The translations under genes and the position numbers were made by a program. Below are positions 9,251-20,169 of a DNA stretch of 38,500 nt, piece by piece. Under the pieces are notes generated by a model. That model ran no database searches. It was not told the origin of the DNA and saw nothing but the letters and a program-made list of their open reading frames with translations. Source of the stretch: an uncultured Clostridia bacterium (lineage in GTDB: Bacteria > Bacillota > Clostridia > TANB77 > CAG-508). Location of the stretch: NCBI GenBank assembly GCA_947624735.1, contig CANQLM010000003.1:1-38500 (forward strand), written 5' to 3'. The stretch's first letter is position 1, and every line of letters begins with the position of its first letter.

Positions 9251-9336
9251 AAAAATTGCTATTTTCTTGTAAAAATTACTAGTTTTCTTGTAATAAAAAA
9301 TAGTATTAATTATTTATCAAAAATACTTGCAAATAA

Positions 9337-9365
9337 TTGTAATTGAAAATAAATTATGATAAAAT
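9337..9365 (+). promoter_or_regulatory. Promoter for site-2 protease/tsaD genes
   Basis: TTGTAA (9337-9342), 17 nt, TAAAAT (9360-9365). Confidence 0.4.
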
Positions 9366-9426
9366 ACAATAAAAATAAAACGGTAGGAAAGGAGAGCATA
9401 ATAATTAATTATTATGCAAATATTAA

Positions 9427-10170
9427 ATGTTTTTTACTAATTTTTCAAATCCTTGGATGATGTTGTTTTTAATAATTTTAATAGCAGATAATCTAGGATA
9501 TTATTTAAGAACACCAGGGGCATTTCTTGCACTAATTTTATCAATTCCTGGAATTTTAATTGCAATTACATTCCATGAGTTTGCACATGGATGGATGGCA
9601 GATAAATTAGGAGATGATACTCCAAGAATGCAAGGACGACTAACATTAAATCCCTTAAAACATTTAGATCCAATAGGAGCAATTTTACTAATAACAGCAG
9701 GATTTGGATGGGGAAAACCAGTTGAAATCAATCCTAATAATTTTAATAGAACAATAAGTATTAGAAAAGGAAATGCACTAGTATCTTTAGCAGGACCACT
9801 AATGAATTTTATTCTTGCAGTTGTTTTTTCAATAATATATGGATTATTATTAGCCTTTGGAAGAGGATTTTTAGCAACAACTTTAGGAGAAATAATAGAT
9901 GGCGTCATAATATATACAATATCAATAAATGTAGGACTTGGAGTATTTAATTTAATACCACTTCCACCACTTGATGGCTCAAAAATACTTTCAGCATTTT
10001 TACCATCTAAAGCAAGAGCATGGTATGCAAGCCATGAAAGACTATTATATATAATTTTTATAGCAATATGGATTACTCCACTGGCAAGTTTAATAATATC
10101 TCCAGGAATAAAATTAATAAACACAGGATTAATAAAATTAATAAATCTAATAGTAGGATTAGGAGCATAA
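9427..10170 (+). CDS. M50 (site-2 protease) family membrane metalloprotease
   Basis: HEFAHGWMADKLGDDTPRMQGRLTLNPLKHLDPIGAI and NLIPLPPLDGSKIL motifs. Confidence 0.93.
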   Translation: MFFTNFSNPWMMLFLIILIADNLGYYLRTPGAFLALILSIPGILIAITFHEFAHGWMADKLGDDTPRMQGRLTLNPLKHLDPIGAILLITAGFGWGKPVEINPNNFNRTISIRKGNALVSLAGPLMNFILAVVFSIIYGLLLAFGRGFLATTLGEIIDGVIIYTISINVGLGVFNLIPLPPLDGSKILSAFLPSKARAWYASHERLLYIIFIAIWITPLASLIISPGIKLINTGLIKLINLIVGLGA

Positions 10171-11151
10171 ATGAAAGATATATATATACTAGGAATTGAA
10201 TCAAGCTGTGATGAAACTGCTGCTTCTGTTGTAAAAAATGGAAGAGTAGTTTTATCAAATGTGATTAATACACAAATTGACATACATAAATTATACGGTG
10301 GAGTTGTGCCAGAAATAGCTTCAAGGAACCATATTTTAAATATTTCAGAAGTTGTAAAATTAGCAATAAAAGAAGCTAATATAGATTTAAACAAAATAGA
10401 TGCAGTAGCATGTACTTATGGTCCAGGCTTAGTAGGAGCATTACTAGTAGGGCTTTCTTATGGAAAAGCTTTAAGTTATGCTTTAAATGTCCCTTTAATA
10501 GGAACTAATCATATTGAAGGACATATTGCAGCTAATTATATTACATATCAAGAATTAAAACCACCTTTTTTATGCGTAATGATGTCAGGTGGCAACACTC
10601 AAATAATATACATTAAGGATTATACAGAATTTGAAGTTTTAGGAAGAACAAAAGATGATGCAGTAGGTGAAGCATTTGACAAAGTAGCTAGAATAATGGA
10701 GTTAGGGTATCCAGGAGGACCTAAAATAGACGAATTAGGTAAAAACGGAAAGCCTAGTATAGAACTTCCAAAAACACATATGGAAAATTTAGATTTTAGC
10801 TTTAGTGGAATTAAAACAGCAGTTATAAATTTACACCACAAAAATCCAAATATTAATAAAGAAGATTTATGCAAAAGTTTTGAAAAAACTGTAGCAGAAA
10901 TTTTAGTAGAAAATACACAAAAAGCAATTAACAAAACAGGAATTAATACAATAGTTTTAGCAGGAGGTGTTTCTGCAAATAGCTATATAAGAAATGAATT
11001 TTTAAAATTAAATAATGCTAAAGTATATATGCCAGACTTAAAATTGTGTACAGATAATGCTGCAATGATTGCATCGGCAGGATATTATGATTTCGTAGCA
11101 GGAAAAATAAGCGATTTGACATTAAATGCAGAGCCAGACTTAAAATTATAG
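10171..11151 (+). CDS. tsaD: tRNA N6-adenosine threonylcarbamoyltransferase
   Basis: [55 protein letters not shown]. Confidence 0.97.
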   Translation: MKDIYILGIESSCDETAASVVKNGRVVLSNVINTQIDIHKLYGGVVPEIASRNHILNISEVVKLAIKEANIDLNKIDAVACTYGPGLVGALLVGLSYGKALSYALNVPLIGTNHIEGHIAANYITYQELKPPFLCVMMSGGNTQIIYIKDYTEFEVLGRTKDDAVGEAFDKVARIMELGYPGGPKIDELGKNGKPSIELPKTHMENLDFSFSGIKTAVINLHHKNPNINKEDLCKSFEKTVAEILVENTQKAINKTGINTIVLAGGVSANSYIRNEFLKLNNAKVYMPDLKLCTDNAAMIASAGYYDFVAGKISDLTLNAEPDLKL

Positions 11152-11178
11152 GTATTTATAAAAAGGAGAATAAAAATA

Positions 11179-11883
11179 GTGTCAATATATGCGATAGGAG
11201 ATTTACATTTATCTTTTGGTACAGATAAGCCAATGAACATTTTTGGAGAAAACTGGGAAAATTACGAGGAAAGAATAAAAAAATATTGGAATGAAACAAT
11301 AAAAGAAGAAGATGCAGTATTACTTCCAGGAGATTTTTCGTGGGCAACATATCTAAAAGATACATTGCAAGATTTTGAATATTTAAGTAAATTAAACGGA
11401 AAGAAAATTCTGCTTAAAGGTAATCATGATTATTGGTGGACGACTTTAAAAAGTATGAGAGAATTTTTAAAGCAAAATAATTTTTCTAATATAGATTTTT
11501 TATTTAATTCATCTATTGAATTAGAAGAAGCTATAATAGTAGGAACACGTGGATGGCCTTTTAACGAAACAGATAATAGTGAAAAGATGCTAAACAGAGA
11601 AACTTCTAGGCTAGAATTATCTATAAAAGATGCTATGCAAAAAAATAGTAATAAAAAAATTATATGTATGATGCATTATCCTCCAATAACCAAAAATATG
11701 ATAGAAAAAAATAAAAAAAGTGAATATCTAGAAATTATGAAAAGAAATAATATAAAAGAATGCATTTATGGTCATTTACACGGAAAATCTCATGAAGATG
11801 CAGTAGAAGGAAATATTGAAGGAATTAATCTTAAATTAGTTAGTTCAGATTATTTAGAATTTAAACCAATAAAAATTGTGTGA
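11179..11883 (+). CDS. Calcineurin-like metallophosphoesterase (GTG start)
   Basis: IGDLHLSFGTDKPM, LPGDFSWAT, LKGNHDYWW, CMMHYPPI, YGHLHG. Confidence 0.92.
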   Translation: MSIYAIGDLHLSFGTDKPMNIFGENWENYEERIKKYWNETIKEEDAVLLPGDFSWATYLKDTLQDFEYLSKLNGKKILLKGNHDYWWTTLKSMREFLKQNNFSNIDFLFNSSIELEEAIIVGTRGWPFNETDNSEKMLNRETSRLELSIKDAMQKNSNKKIICMMHYPPITKNMIEKNKKSEYLEIMKRNNIKECIYGHLHGKSHEDAVEGNIEGINLKLVSSDYLEFKPIKIV

Positions 11884-11967
11884 ATAAGCAACAAAAATTG
11901 TGTAATTTTCAATAAATGAAATTTATGAAAATTGAAGCTTTATTAGATATAGAAAGGAAATAAATTT

Positions 11968-12801
11968 ATGAAAATAACAAAAGTTGAAGCATTAGAAAAA
12001 AGAGCAAATAGAATAAGACAAGACATTATTACTTCAATTTATTATGCTAAATCAGGACATCCGGGTGGTTCTTTATCAATAGCAGATATTTTATCGGTAT
12101 TATATTTTAATGAAATGAATATAAATCCGCTAAAGCCAGATGACAAATCTAGAGATAGATTCATTCTATCAAAAGGACATAGCGCTCCAGCATTATATGC
12201 AGTTCTTGCTGAAAAAGAGTATTTTTCAAGAGAAGATTTAGTAACATTAAGGCATATAGATAGTCCTTTTCAAGGACATCCAGATATGAATAAAGTACCG
12301 GGCGTAGATATGACAACAGGTTCTTTAGGACAAGGTTTGTCAGTTGCAAATGGAATGGCAATGGCTTCTAAAATGGATAGAATGGGTTACAGAGTATATT
12401 GCTTACTTGGAGATGGAGAATTAGAGGAAGGACAAATTTGGGAAGCAGCTATGACATCAAGTAAATACAAACTAGATAATTTATGTGTAATAGTTGATGC
12501 TAATGAACTTCAATTAATAGGAAAAACAGATGAAGTAAAAGGGTTATATCCAGAGTCAATAGAAGCAAAATTTCAAAGTTTTGGATTTAATACAATGATG
12601 ATTGATGGGCACAATATAGAAGAAATAATGAAGGCTTTTGAAAACGCAGAAATGACTAAAGAAAAGCCAACTGCAATAATTGCAAAAACTATCAAAGGAA
12701 AAGGAATTTCTTTTATGGAAAATAATCCTGCTTGGCACGGAAAAGCATTAAATGATGAAGAGTACAAAAAAGCACTAGAAGAACTAAATAGCAATGATTA
12801 A
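11968..12801 (+). CDS. Transketolase, N-terminal subunit
   Basis: SGHPGGSLSIADILSVLY, TGSLGQGLSVANGMA, LLGDGELEEGQIWEA. Confidence 0.96.
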   Translation: MKITKVEALEKRANRIRQDIITSIYYAKSGHPGGSLSIADILSVLYFNEMNINPLKPDDKSRDRFILSKGHSAPALYAVLAEKEYFSREDLVTLRHIDSPFQGHPDMNKVPGVDMTTGSLGQGLSVANGMAMASKMDRMGYRVYCLLGDGELEEGQIWEAAMTSSKYKLDNLCVIVDANELQLIGKTDEVKGLYPESIEAKFQSFGFNTMMIDGHNIEEIMKAFENAEMTKEKPTAIIAKTIKGKGISFMENNPAWHGKALNDEEYKKALEELNSND

Positions 12802-12829
12802 ATAGAAACTAAAAAGAAAGGAAAAACTA

Positions 12830-13780
12830 ATGGAAGAAGATAAGAAGATTGCTACAAGGGAAAGTTTCGGAAAAGCACTTTGTGAATTAAAAGATGAAAA
12901 TATCATTGTACTTGATGCAGATTTAAACTCAGCAACCAAAACAGAATATTTTAAAGAAAAATATCCAAAGCAATATATAGAATTAGGTATAGCAGAGGCA
13001 GATATGTTAGGAACTGCAGCAGGATTAGCAACTTGTGGTAAAATACCATTTGCTACAACTTTTGCAGTATTTGCAACAGGAAGATGTTATGACCAAATAA
13101 GAACAAGCATAGCTTATCCTAATTTAAATGTAAAAATATGTGGAACTCATGGAGGAATTACAGTTGGAGAAGATGGTGCAACACATCAAATGTTAGAAGA
13201 TATTAATTTAATGAGAGGACTTCCAAATATGGTAGTCATATCACCATCGGATGATGTTCAAACAAAGAGCTTAGTTAAAGAAATTGCAAAATATAAAGGA
13301 CCAGTATACTTAAGACTTGCAAGATATGCTACTCCAGAAATTTATGCAAATGATGTTGAATTTGAAATCGGAAAAGGAATTCAATTAGGAGATGGAATTG
13401 ATGCAACTGTATTTAGTACAGGAGTTACAGTATCAGAAGCACTAAAAGCACAAGAAGAGTTGCTAAAAGAAGGTGTAGATATCAGAGTTGTTGATATTCA
13501 TACTATTAAACCTATTGACAAAGAACTTATAGTAAAATGTGCAAAGGAAACAAGCATATTATTATCAGTAGAAGACCATAATGTAATAGGTGGATTAGGG
13601 ACAGCAATAGCAGATGTATTAGCAGAAGAATATCCAAAAAAGCTAATCAAATTAGGAATAAATGATTGCTTTGGAAAATCAGGAAAAGCAGAAGACTTAA
13701 TGGAATATTTTAAAATAGATAGTAAGGCAATAGTAGAAATATTAAAAGAAAAATTATATATAAATAATAATTCAAAATAA
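12830..13780 (+). CDS. Transketolase, C-terminal subunit
   Basis: LDADLNSATKTEYFKEKYPKQYIELGIAEADMLGTAAGLA; THGGITVGEDGATHQMLEDI. Confidence 0.96.
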   Translation: MEEDKKIATRESFGKALCELKDENIIVLDADLNSATKTEYFKEKYPKQYIELGIAEADMLGTAAGLATCGKIPFATTFAVFATGRCYDQIRTSIAYPNLNVKICGTHGGITVGEDGATHQMLEDINLMRGLPNMVVISPSDDVQTKSLVKEIAKYKGPVYLRLARYATPEIYANDVEFEIGKGIQLGDGIDATVFSTGVTVSEALKAQEELLKEGVDIRVVDIHTIKPIDKELIVKCAKETSILLSVEDHNVIGGLGTAIADVLAEEYPKKLIKLGINDCFGKSGKAEDLMEYFKIDSKAIVEILKEKLYINNNSK

Positions 13781-13802
13781 ATAATCGAAAGGAGAAAATG
13801 AT

Positions 13803-14801
13803 ATGTCAGTATTGGTAACAGGAGGAGCAGGTTTTATAGGCTCACACACAGTTGTAGAATTATTAAATGCAGGATATGAGGTAGTTATTGTAGATAACTT
13901 TTCAAACAGTAATCCTAAAGCATTAGAAGCAATAAAAAAAATAACAGGAAAGGATTTTAAATTTTACGAAGTAGATATTTTAGATACAGAAAAATTAGAT
14001 AAAGTTTTTGAAGAAAATCCAGATATAACATCAGTTATACATTTTGCAGCATTAAAAGCAGTTGGAGAATCAGTTGAAAAACCAATAGAATATTATCACA
14101 ATAATATAACAGGAACTTTATCACTTGCATCTTGTATGAAAAAACATAATGTAAAGAAAATAGTATTTAGTTCATCAGCAACAGTTTATGGGGATCCTGC
14201 ATCAGTACCAATAAAAGAAGATTTTCCAAAACATGCAACAAATCCTTATGGACAAACTAAAGTAATGAATGAACAAATATTAGAAGACATATATGTATCA
14301 GATAATACATGGAGCATTGTGCTTCTTAGATATTTCAATCCAATAGGAGCGCATGAAAGTGGATTAATTGGAGAATCGCCAAATGGAATTCCTAATAATT
14401 TAATGCCATATATTAATCAAGTTGCTCTAGGAAAATTAGACCATTTAAATGTATTTGGAAATGACTATCCTACTCCAGATGGAACAGGTGTAAGAGATTA
14501 CATACATGTTGTTGATTTAGCAAAAGGCCACATAAAAGCAATTGAAAGAACAGAAAAAATGACAGGAGTTGAAACTTATAATTTAGGAACAGGAACAGGA
14601 TATTCTGTTTTAGATATTGTTAAAAATTTTGAAAAAGCCAATAATTTAAAAATTAAATATGAAATTGCACCACGAAGACCAGGAGACATTGCAGAATGTT
14701 ATGCTGATCCATCTAAAGCAGAAAAAATATTAGGATGGAAAGCTGAAAAAAATCTTGAGGATATGTGTAAAGATTCTTGGAATTTTACAAAAAATGCCTA
14801 A
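13803..14801 (+). CDS. galE: UDP-glucose 4-epimerase
   Basis: [61 protein letters not shown]. Confidence 0.97.
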   Translation: MSVLVTGGAGFIGSHTVVELLNAGYEVVIVDNFSNSNPKALEAIKKITGKDFKFYEVDILDTEKLDKVFEENPDITSVIHFAALKAVGESVEKPIEYYHNNITGTLSLASCMKKHNVKKIVFSSSATVYGDPASVPIKEDFPKHATNPYGQTKVMNEQILEDIYVSDNTWSIVLLRYFNPIGAHESGLIGESPNGIPNNLMPYINQVALGKLDHLNVFGNDYPTPDGTGVRDYIHVVDLAKGHIKAIERTEKMTGVETYNLGTGTGYSVLDIVKNFEKANNLKIKYEIAPRRPGDIAECYADPSKAEKILGWKAEKNLEDMCKDSWNFTKNA

Positions 14802-14884
14802 AAAGTAAAAAATTTCTTTTTGTATAATATTTTATTATATGCATATAATATATAATGAAAATATACAAAAAGGAGTAAAAGACA

Positions 14885-15079
14885 ATGAAAATTATAGATT
14901 ATATTGCTTTAGTATTAGTAATAATCGGAGCTATAAACTGGGGATTAATTGGACTATTTGGATTTGACTTAGTTGCAACATTATTTGGTTCAATGAGTGT
15001 AATTAGTAGAATAGTTTATACATTAGTAGGAATCGCAGGTTTATGGTCAATAAGATTTTTTGCTAAAGTTGATGACTAA
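14885..15079 (+). CDS. DUF378-like small membrane protein
   Basis: MKIIDYIALVLVIIGAINWGLIGLFGFDLVATLFG...SRIVYTLVGIAGLWSIRF. Confidence 0.85.
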   Translation: MKIIDYIALVLVIIGAINWGLIGLFGFDLVATLFGSMSVISRIVYTLVGIAGLWSIRFFAKVDD

Positions 15080-15167
15080 TTAAAATATTGGTACAAAAAA
15101 ATTATGTACTAAACTTAAATAATAAGATGAACCCAAAATGTACTGAAACATAATGGGCTCATTTTAT

Positions 15168-15608
15168 TTAATTATCGCCAATTTCAAAAGGTTCTTTATT
15201 TTGTAATCTATCTCTTAAATCATTTAATCTTCCTTTTAAATCTTTTTCATCAATTGGAATAATGTCAATTACTCCTAAATCATGAAGTTCATCAGTAAGT
15301 TTTATTTTATCAGATGAAAAAAGTACAGTTGGAATTTTTATATTTCTCTTTTTTAACTCTCGTAACATTAAAAGTCCACAATCTTTGCTAGCTTCTCTAC
15401 CAGGAGATATTGGAAAATGCATATCTAAAATCAATAAATCAAAAGGTACTTGGGGAAAACCAGTTTCAACAGAATGAATATTGTCATGTAAGGCATTTAT
15501 GCCAGATGAAAAGTTTTGGTGATAATCTAGATTATCAAGATTTAAATTCATAGCCAATTGAATAGCAAAAATTTTTTGGATACAATCATCAATCATAATA
15601 CAGTTCAT
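15168..15608 (-). CDS. Stand-alone response-regulator receiver-like protein
   Basis: Start at MNCIMIDD (SD ggggag). N-terminal IMIDD acidic pair, LLILDMHFP phospho-acceptor-like Asp, TVLFSSDK; no output domain visible. Confidence 0.7.
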   Translation of the reverse strand: MNCIMIDDCIQKIFAIQLAMNLNLDNLDYHQNFSSGINALHDNIHSVETGFPQVPFDLLILDMHFPISPGREASKDCGLLMLRELKKRNIKIPTVLFSSDKIKLTDELHDLGVIDIIPIDEKDLKGRLNDLRDRLQNKEPFEIGDN

Positions 15609-15806
15609 ATATAAATCTCCCCTCATATAATTAATAATATTATCTTTAGTATACGCACACTCACATCTTAACAAACTAAAAAATAAAGTCAATAGTTTTG
15701 ATAAAAATTCTTAAAATGTCTTAAAAATGTAATAATACCAGAAAAAGGGAAGATTTTGATAAAAAATAAAGTTTTAAAAAATCAATACAAAATGTATTAA
15801 AAAATA

Positions 15807-15835
15807 TTGACTTATTTGAAAAAATGATATAAAAT
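15807..15835 (+). promoter_or_regulatory. Promoter for AAA/TOPRIM-like module
   Basis: TTGACT (15807-15812), 17 nt, TAAAAT (15830-15835); SD gggagg before the 15886 ATG. Confidence 0.6.
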
Positions 15836-15885
15836 AGTATAAGTTAGTAGTAAAATTGATACAATATTAAGGGAGGTTGTTTTGA

Positions 15886-17232
15886 ATGTTTACTTATATA
15901 AAAGCCAAAAACTTTAAATCTTTAAAAAACATTGAATTTAACTTAAATAGAACCAAAACAAAAACTAACCAATTAATTTCTATATATGGAGAAAATGGAA
16001 GCGGAAAAACTAATATAGTAGATTTATTTGTAATTCTACAAAAATTAACTTTTGCAAGATGTGCAGATATAATCTTTAATAAAATGAGAATGGAATTTAT
16101 AGAAATGCAAAAAGACTTAGTAGAACAACCAAATCTAAATTTAAAAAGTTTCTTCTCTCCAGTAATAGAATTAGAAAAGTATAGAATGTTAAATGAAAAT
16201 GCACCAACAGAAATTGAATATGGTTTTAAAATAAACAATAAAGAAGGTATTTATAGTATAAAATTTGATAATGAAATCTTAGAAGAAAAAATATACTATG
16301 TTGCAGATAAACAAAGAGCATATTTGTTCGAAGTATGCAAAGAAGGAGAAAAAATAAAAAAGCAATTAAATAATAGTATATTTAAAAATGAGAAGTATAA
16401 TGAAGAATTAAAAGAAACCATTGATAAATACTGGGGAAAATATTCTTTTTTGTCATTGTTATTAGAAGAAAAACACGAAAAGAATAAAGAATATGTTATA
16501 AAAAACATATCTAAAAATATTTTTGATGTAATAGATGATTTCTTATCAATTGTTATTAATGAAGACAAAGAAAGATACAAAACATCTATACAAAGAAAGA
16601 GAAATAATATACAAAGAGGAAGCATTGATAAAGAAAGATTATATGAAATAAAAAATAAAGAAAGAATACTAAATATATTTTTCACTCAAGGATACGCAGA
16701 TATAAAAGCAGTTAATTATAAAATAAATGAAAGAAAAGGTAAACTAGATTATGAGCTATATTTTAAAAAAAATATAGGTGGAAAATTAAAATCAATACCA
16801 GCTGAATTAGAATCTAATGGTACCAAAAGAATATTAAATCAGCTAGAAACTTTATCAGACTCTTTACTAGGTAAAACAGTTGTAATAGATGAAATAGATA
16901 ATGGAATACATGATTTATTAATGAAAAACATTATTATGTCAATGAAAGATGAAATAACAGGACAACTAATTATTACAACTCATAATACTTTATTGTTAGA
17001 GGTATTACCAAAAGAATGTATATATATATTATCATCAGATTATAATGGAAATAAACAAATTAAATCTATAAAAGAATATGAACAAAAAGTACAAAGAAAT
17101 AATAATGCCCGTGATTTATATTTGAAAGGATTATTTGGAGGAATACCAACAACTGATTATATTGACTTTGAAGAAATCAAATATGCTCTAGAAGATGCAA
17201 AGAAACAAAAGAAGGATAAAAATGATAACTAA
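15886..17232 (+). CDS. AAA-family (AAA_15/OLD/SMC-like) ATPase, putative defence protein
   Basis: N-terminal FKSLKN...SIYGENGSGKTNIVDLF Walker A; LESNGTKRIL signature-like; VVIDEIDNGIH Walker B; LIITTHNTLLLE. Confidence 0.85.
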   Translation: MFTYIKAKNFKSLKNIEFNLNRTKTKTNQLISIYGENGSGKTNIVDLFVILQKLTFARCADIIFNKMRMEFIEMQKDLVEQPNLNLKSFFSPVIELEKYRMLNENAPTEIEYGFKINNKEGIYSIKFDNEILEEKIYYVADKQRAYLFEVCKEGEKIKKQLNNSIFKNEKYNEELKETIDKYWGKYSFLSLLLEEKHEKNKEYVIKNISKNIFDVIDDFLSIVINEDKERYKTSIQRKRNNIQRGSIDKERLYEIKNKERILNIFFTQGYADIKAVNYKINERKGKLDYELYFKKNIGGKLKSIPAELESNGTKRILNQLETLSDSLLGKTVVIDEIDNGIHDLLMKNIIMSMKDEITGQLIITTHNTLLLEVLPKECIYILSSDYNGNKQIKSIKEYEQKVQRNNNARDLYLKGLFGGIPTTDYIDFEEIKYALEDAKKQKKDKNDN

Positions 17233-17794
17233 TCTTAAATATTGTACCTGTGTTGTAATAGCACATGGGAAAAGTGAACTTCTTTTAGCAGAGCATATAA
17301 AAAGTAATTTACATTTACCTATAGGTATATATTCAAAAAATAATGGAAAAAAGAGCATACAAATAAATAGTCTGATGAACGTTTTAAATAATAAGATTTT
17401 TAAGAACATAAACGAATTAAAAAAAGAGTATGGAATTGAAATAGAAAAGAAAGTATTAAAAAATTTTACAATAATGCCAATTATGGATTTAGATGATGCT
17501 GATGATACACAAAAGCAAGAATATATATCAAAGAACATGTTTAAAAATCATTGGTTAGAACCATACATAGTTCCAATTTGGAATAAAAATAATCTAGATG
17601 AGGTATTATTAGATTTAAAATTAATAAAAAAATTGCCAGAAGATAGAGATAAAGGAAAAGTATATAGTTCATTATTTCCAACCAATAATGGACAATCAGA
17701 TAAACAACAAGTAGAAAACTTATTAAAAAAATTTGAAAAATCAAACAAAACTAATATGGAAATCTTTATAAAAAAGTGTTTAGATAGTTTATAA
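17222..17794 (+). CDS. RloB/TOPRIM-like putative nuclease partner of the upstream ATPase
   Basis: MITNLKYCTCVVIAHGKSELLLAEHI...IMPIMDLDDADD: a G-K-S-E loop then a D-x-D-D motif, TOPRIM/RloB-like arrangement; overlaps the upstream ATPase stop. Confidence 0.6.
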   Translation: MITNLKYCTCVVIAHGKSELLLAEHIKSNLHLPIGIYSKNNGKKSIQINSLMNVLNNKIFKNINELKKEYGIEIEKKVLKNFTIMPIMDLDDADDTQKQEYISKNMFKNHWLEPYIVPIWNKNNLDEVLLDLKLIKKLPEDRDKGKVYSSLFPTNNGQSDKQQVENLLKKFEKSNKTNMEIFIKKCLDSL

Positions 17795-17861
17795 TAAATA
17801 TATACATACTAAATAAAATATGTTATAATATTTAAATGAAAAATAAAAGGAGGAATTATTT

Positions 17862-18584
17862 ATGTCAGGACATAGCAAATGGCATAACATACAAGCCAAA
17901 AAAGGAAAAGCTGATGCAGCAAGAGGAAAAGTATTTACTAAATTAGGAAGAGAAATATTACTAGCAGTAAAACAAGGTGGACCAGACCCAGCAGGTAACT
18001 CTAAATTAAAAGATGTTATAGCAAAATGTAAAGCAAATAATATGCCAAATGATACAATACAAAATGCAATAAAAAAGGCATCAGGAGAAGGAAGTAATAA
18101 AGTTTACGAAGAAATTACATATGAAGGTTATGGACCATGTGGAGTAGCTTTTATAGTAGAAGCAAGTACAGATAATAAAAATAGAACAGCAGCAGATGTA
18201 AGACATTTATTTGATAAAGCTGGAGGAAACTTAGGAACAACAGGTTGTGTATCATATATGTTTAACAAAAAAGGTGTAATCGTAATAGATAAAACAAAAA
18301 CAAATCTTTCAGAAGATGACCTAATGATGCTAGCACTAGACAATGGAGCAGAGGATTTTAGCTCAGATGAAGAAATTTATGAAATAGTAACTGGACCATC
18401 AGACTTTTCAGCAGTAAGAGAAGCATTAGAAGCACAAGGACTAGAATTTGAAGAAGCAGAAATACAAATGGTTCCAACAACAACAGTATCATTAGATGAA
18501 GAAGGAGAAGAAAGAGTACAAAAGCTAATTGATAGTCTAGATGATTTAGACGATGTTATGAATGTTTATACAAACATAGAATAA
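17862..18584 (+). CDS. yebC: YebC/PmpR family transcriptional/translational regulator
   Basis: [32 protein letters not shown]. Confidence 0.97.
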   Translation: MSGHSKWHNIQAKKGKADAARGKVFTKLGREILLAVKQGGPDPAGNSKLKDVIAKCKANNMPNDTIQNAIKKASGEGSNKVYEEITYEGYGPCGVAFIVEASTDNKNRTAADVRHLFDKAGGNLGTTGCVSYMFNKKGVIVIDKTKTNLSEDDLMMLALDNGAEDFSSDEEIYEIVTGPSDFSAVREALEAQGLEFEEAEIQMVPTTTVSLDEEGEERVQKLIDSLDDLDDVMNVYTNIE

Positions 18585-18603
18585 AAAAAGAATAAATATA
18601 AAG

Positions 18604-18638
18604 AAAATAGCATATATTTTAATATATGCTATTTTTTT
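18604..18638 (+). terminator. Intrinsic terminator after yebC
   Basis: aaaatagcatatattttaatatatgctattttttt. Confidence 0.8.
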
Positions 18639-18667
18639 GCATATAAAAAATAAAAGGACATGAAAGA

Positions 18668-19555
18668 ATGGTTAGAAATTTAGATACAATACTTAGAATT
18701 CTTCCAAGGGATATAGCTAATAATTTAGAACAAGAAAAAATAGAAGAAATTAGAATAAGAGCAAATCGAAATATAATTTTAAAATATATGGATAGAGAAG
18801 AAGTAACAGATTTTATTCCAAGTCAAAGAGATTTACTTAATACTTTACAAATATTTTGCGACAATTCAATTTACTCATATCAAAGTCAAATTTGTAATGG
18901 CTATATTACATTAAACGGAGGACATAGAGTTGGAATAACAGGAAATGTAGCTATGAAGGACGGAATTATAAGTAATATAAATTACATATTTTCTTTAAAT
19001 ATAAGAATTGCAAAAGAAATTATAGGGGCGAGTGATGAAATAATTAATTTTGTTTTAGAAAATGGACAAATTAACAATACGTTAATAATTTCTCCACCGG
19101 GATGTGGTAAAACAACAATTTTAAGAGATTTAGTTAGAAATATTAGTAATTTGGGCTATACAGTATCATTAATAGATGAAAGAGGAGAAATCGCAGCAAT
19201 GTATAAAGGAATTCCACAAAATGATGTGGGCTTAAGAACAGATATATTAGACAATGTTTCCAAAAGTTTAGGAATGAGAATGGCAGTAAGAACAATGGCG
19301 CCAAAAGTAATAGTAACTGATGAAATAGGAACAGAAGATGATGTTGAAGCAATTAATTATGGAATATGTTCAGGTGTAAAAGGAATTTTCACAGCACATG
19401 GAAGTAGTATTGAAGAATTAAAGCTAAATACTCACTTGAACAAATTATATGAAGAAAAAATATTTAATAAAATAATTTTTCTAGAAAAAAGAGGAATTAT
19501 AAAAAAAGTTTATACATTAGATAAAAATATGTATATATCTGACGATGAAAAATAG
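18668..19555 (+). CDS. spoIIIAA: Stage III sporulation protein AA (ATPase)
   Basis: CNGYITLNGGHRVGITG; IISPPGCGKTTILRDLVR; LIDERGEIAA; first gene of an 8-gene spoIIIA-like run. Confidence 0.95.
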   Translation: MVRNLDTILRILPRDIANNLEQEKIEEIRIRANRNIILKYMDREEVTDFIPSQRDLLNTLQIFCDNSIYSYQSQICNGYITLNGGHRVGITGNVAMKDGIISNINYIFSLNIRIAKEIIGASDEIINFVLENGQINNTLIISPPGCGKTTILRDLVRNISNLGYTVSLIDERGEIAAMYKGIPQNDVGLRTDILDNVSKSLGMRMAVRTMAPKVIVTDEIGTEDDVEAINYGICSGVKGIFTAHGSSIEELKLNTHLNKLYEEKIFNKIIFLEKRGIIKKVYTLDKNMYISDDEK

Positions 19556-19624
19556 TAATAAATCAGTCTAAAATGAATATATTTTATTACATAGAAAAAT
19601 TTTAGAAAAGGACAAGCAAAACAA

Positions 19625-20134
19625 ATGATAGTAGTAAAAACATTTTTTTTATTAGGTATATTTATAATATCTACATATATTGGAATAACGATTTCAAAAA
19701 AATATTCATCTAGAGTAAAAGAGTTAAAAGAACTTTTATCAGCACTTAATATGTTTGAAGAAAAAATAAAATTTACGTATGAACCAATTCCAGATGTTTT
19801 CTTTGAAATATCACAAAATTGTTCAGCAAATATAGGAAAAATTTTTGAGGAAAGTTCATATAATATGAAAATGATGTCAGCAGGACTTGCTTGGGAAAAA
19901 GCAATAGATGAATCAAATACTAAACTTACAAAAGATGATAAAGAAATTTTAAGAAATTTAGCAAAAATGTTAGGAAAAACAGATTTAGATGGACAAGTAA
20001 GTGAAATAAGACTTACTAAAAAATTTTTAGAGACTAAATTGCAAGATGCACAATTAGAAAAGAGTAAAAATGAAAAACTATTTAAGACCTTAGGAGTAAC
20101 TTGTGGACTTGCTATTGTAATAATTCTAGTTTAA
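19625..20134 (+). CDS. spoIIIAB: Stage III sporulation protein AB
   Basis: Position plus N-terminal TM; SRVKELKELLSALNMFEEKIKFTYEPIPDVF; LAKMLGKTDLDGQ. Confidence 0.92.
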   Translation: MIVVKTFFLLGIFIISTYIGITISKKYSSRVKELKELLSALNMFEEKIKFTYEPIPDVFFEISQNCSANIGKIFEESSYNMKMMSAGLAWEKAIDESNTKLTKDDKEILRNLAKMLGKTDLDGQVSEIRLTKKFLETKLQDAQLEKSKNEKLFKTLGVTCGLAIVIILV

Positions 20135-20169
20135 GGGAAAATATTACTTAGCACAAAGAAAGGAATTAA

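Noticed and set aside
9501-10394. 297-aa minus-strand ORF opposite the M50 protease and tsaD
   Set aside because: Antisense shadow of two confidently identified genes; no SD and no recognisable motifs.
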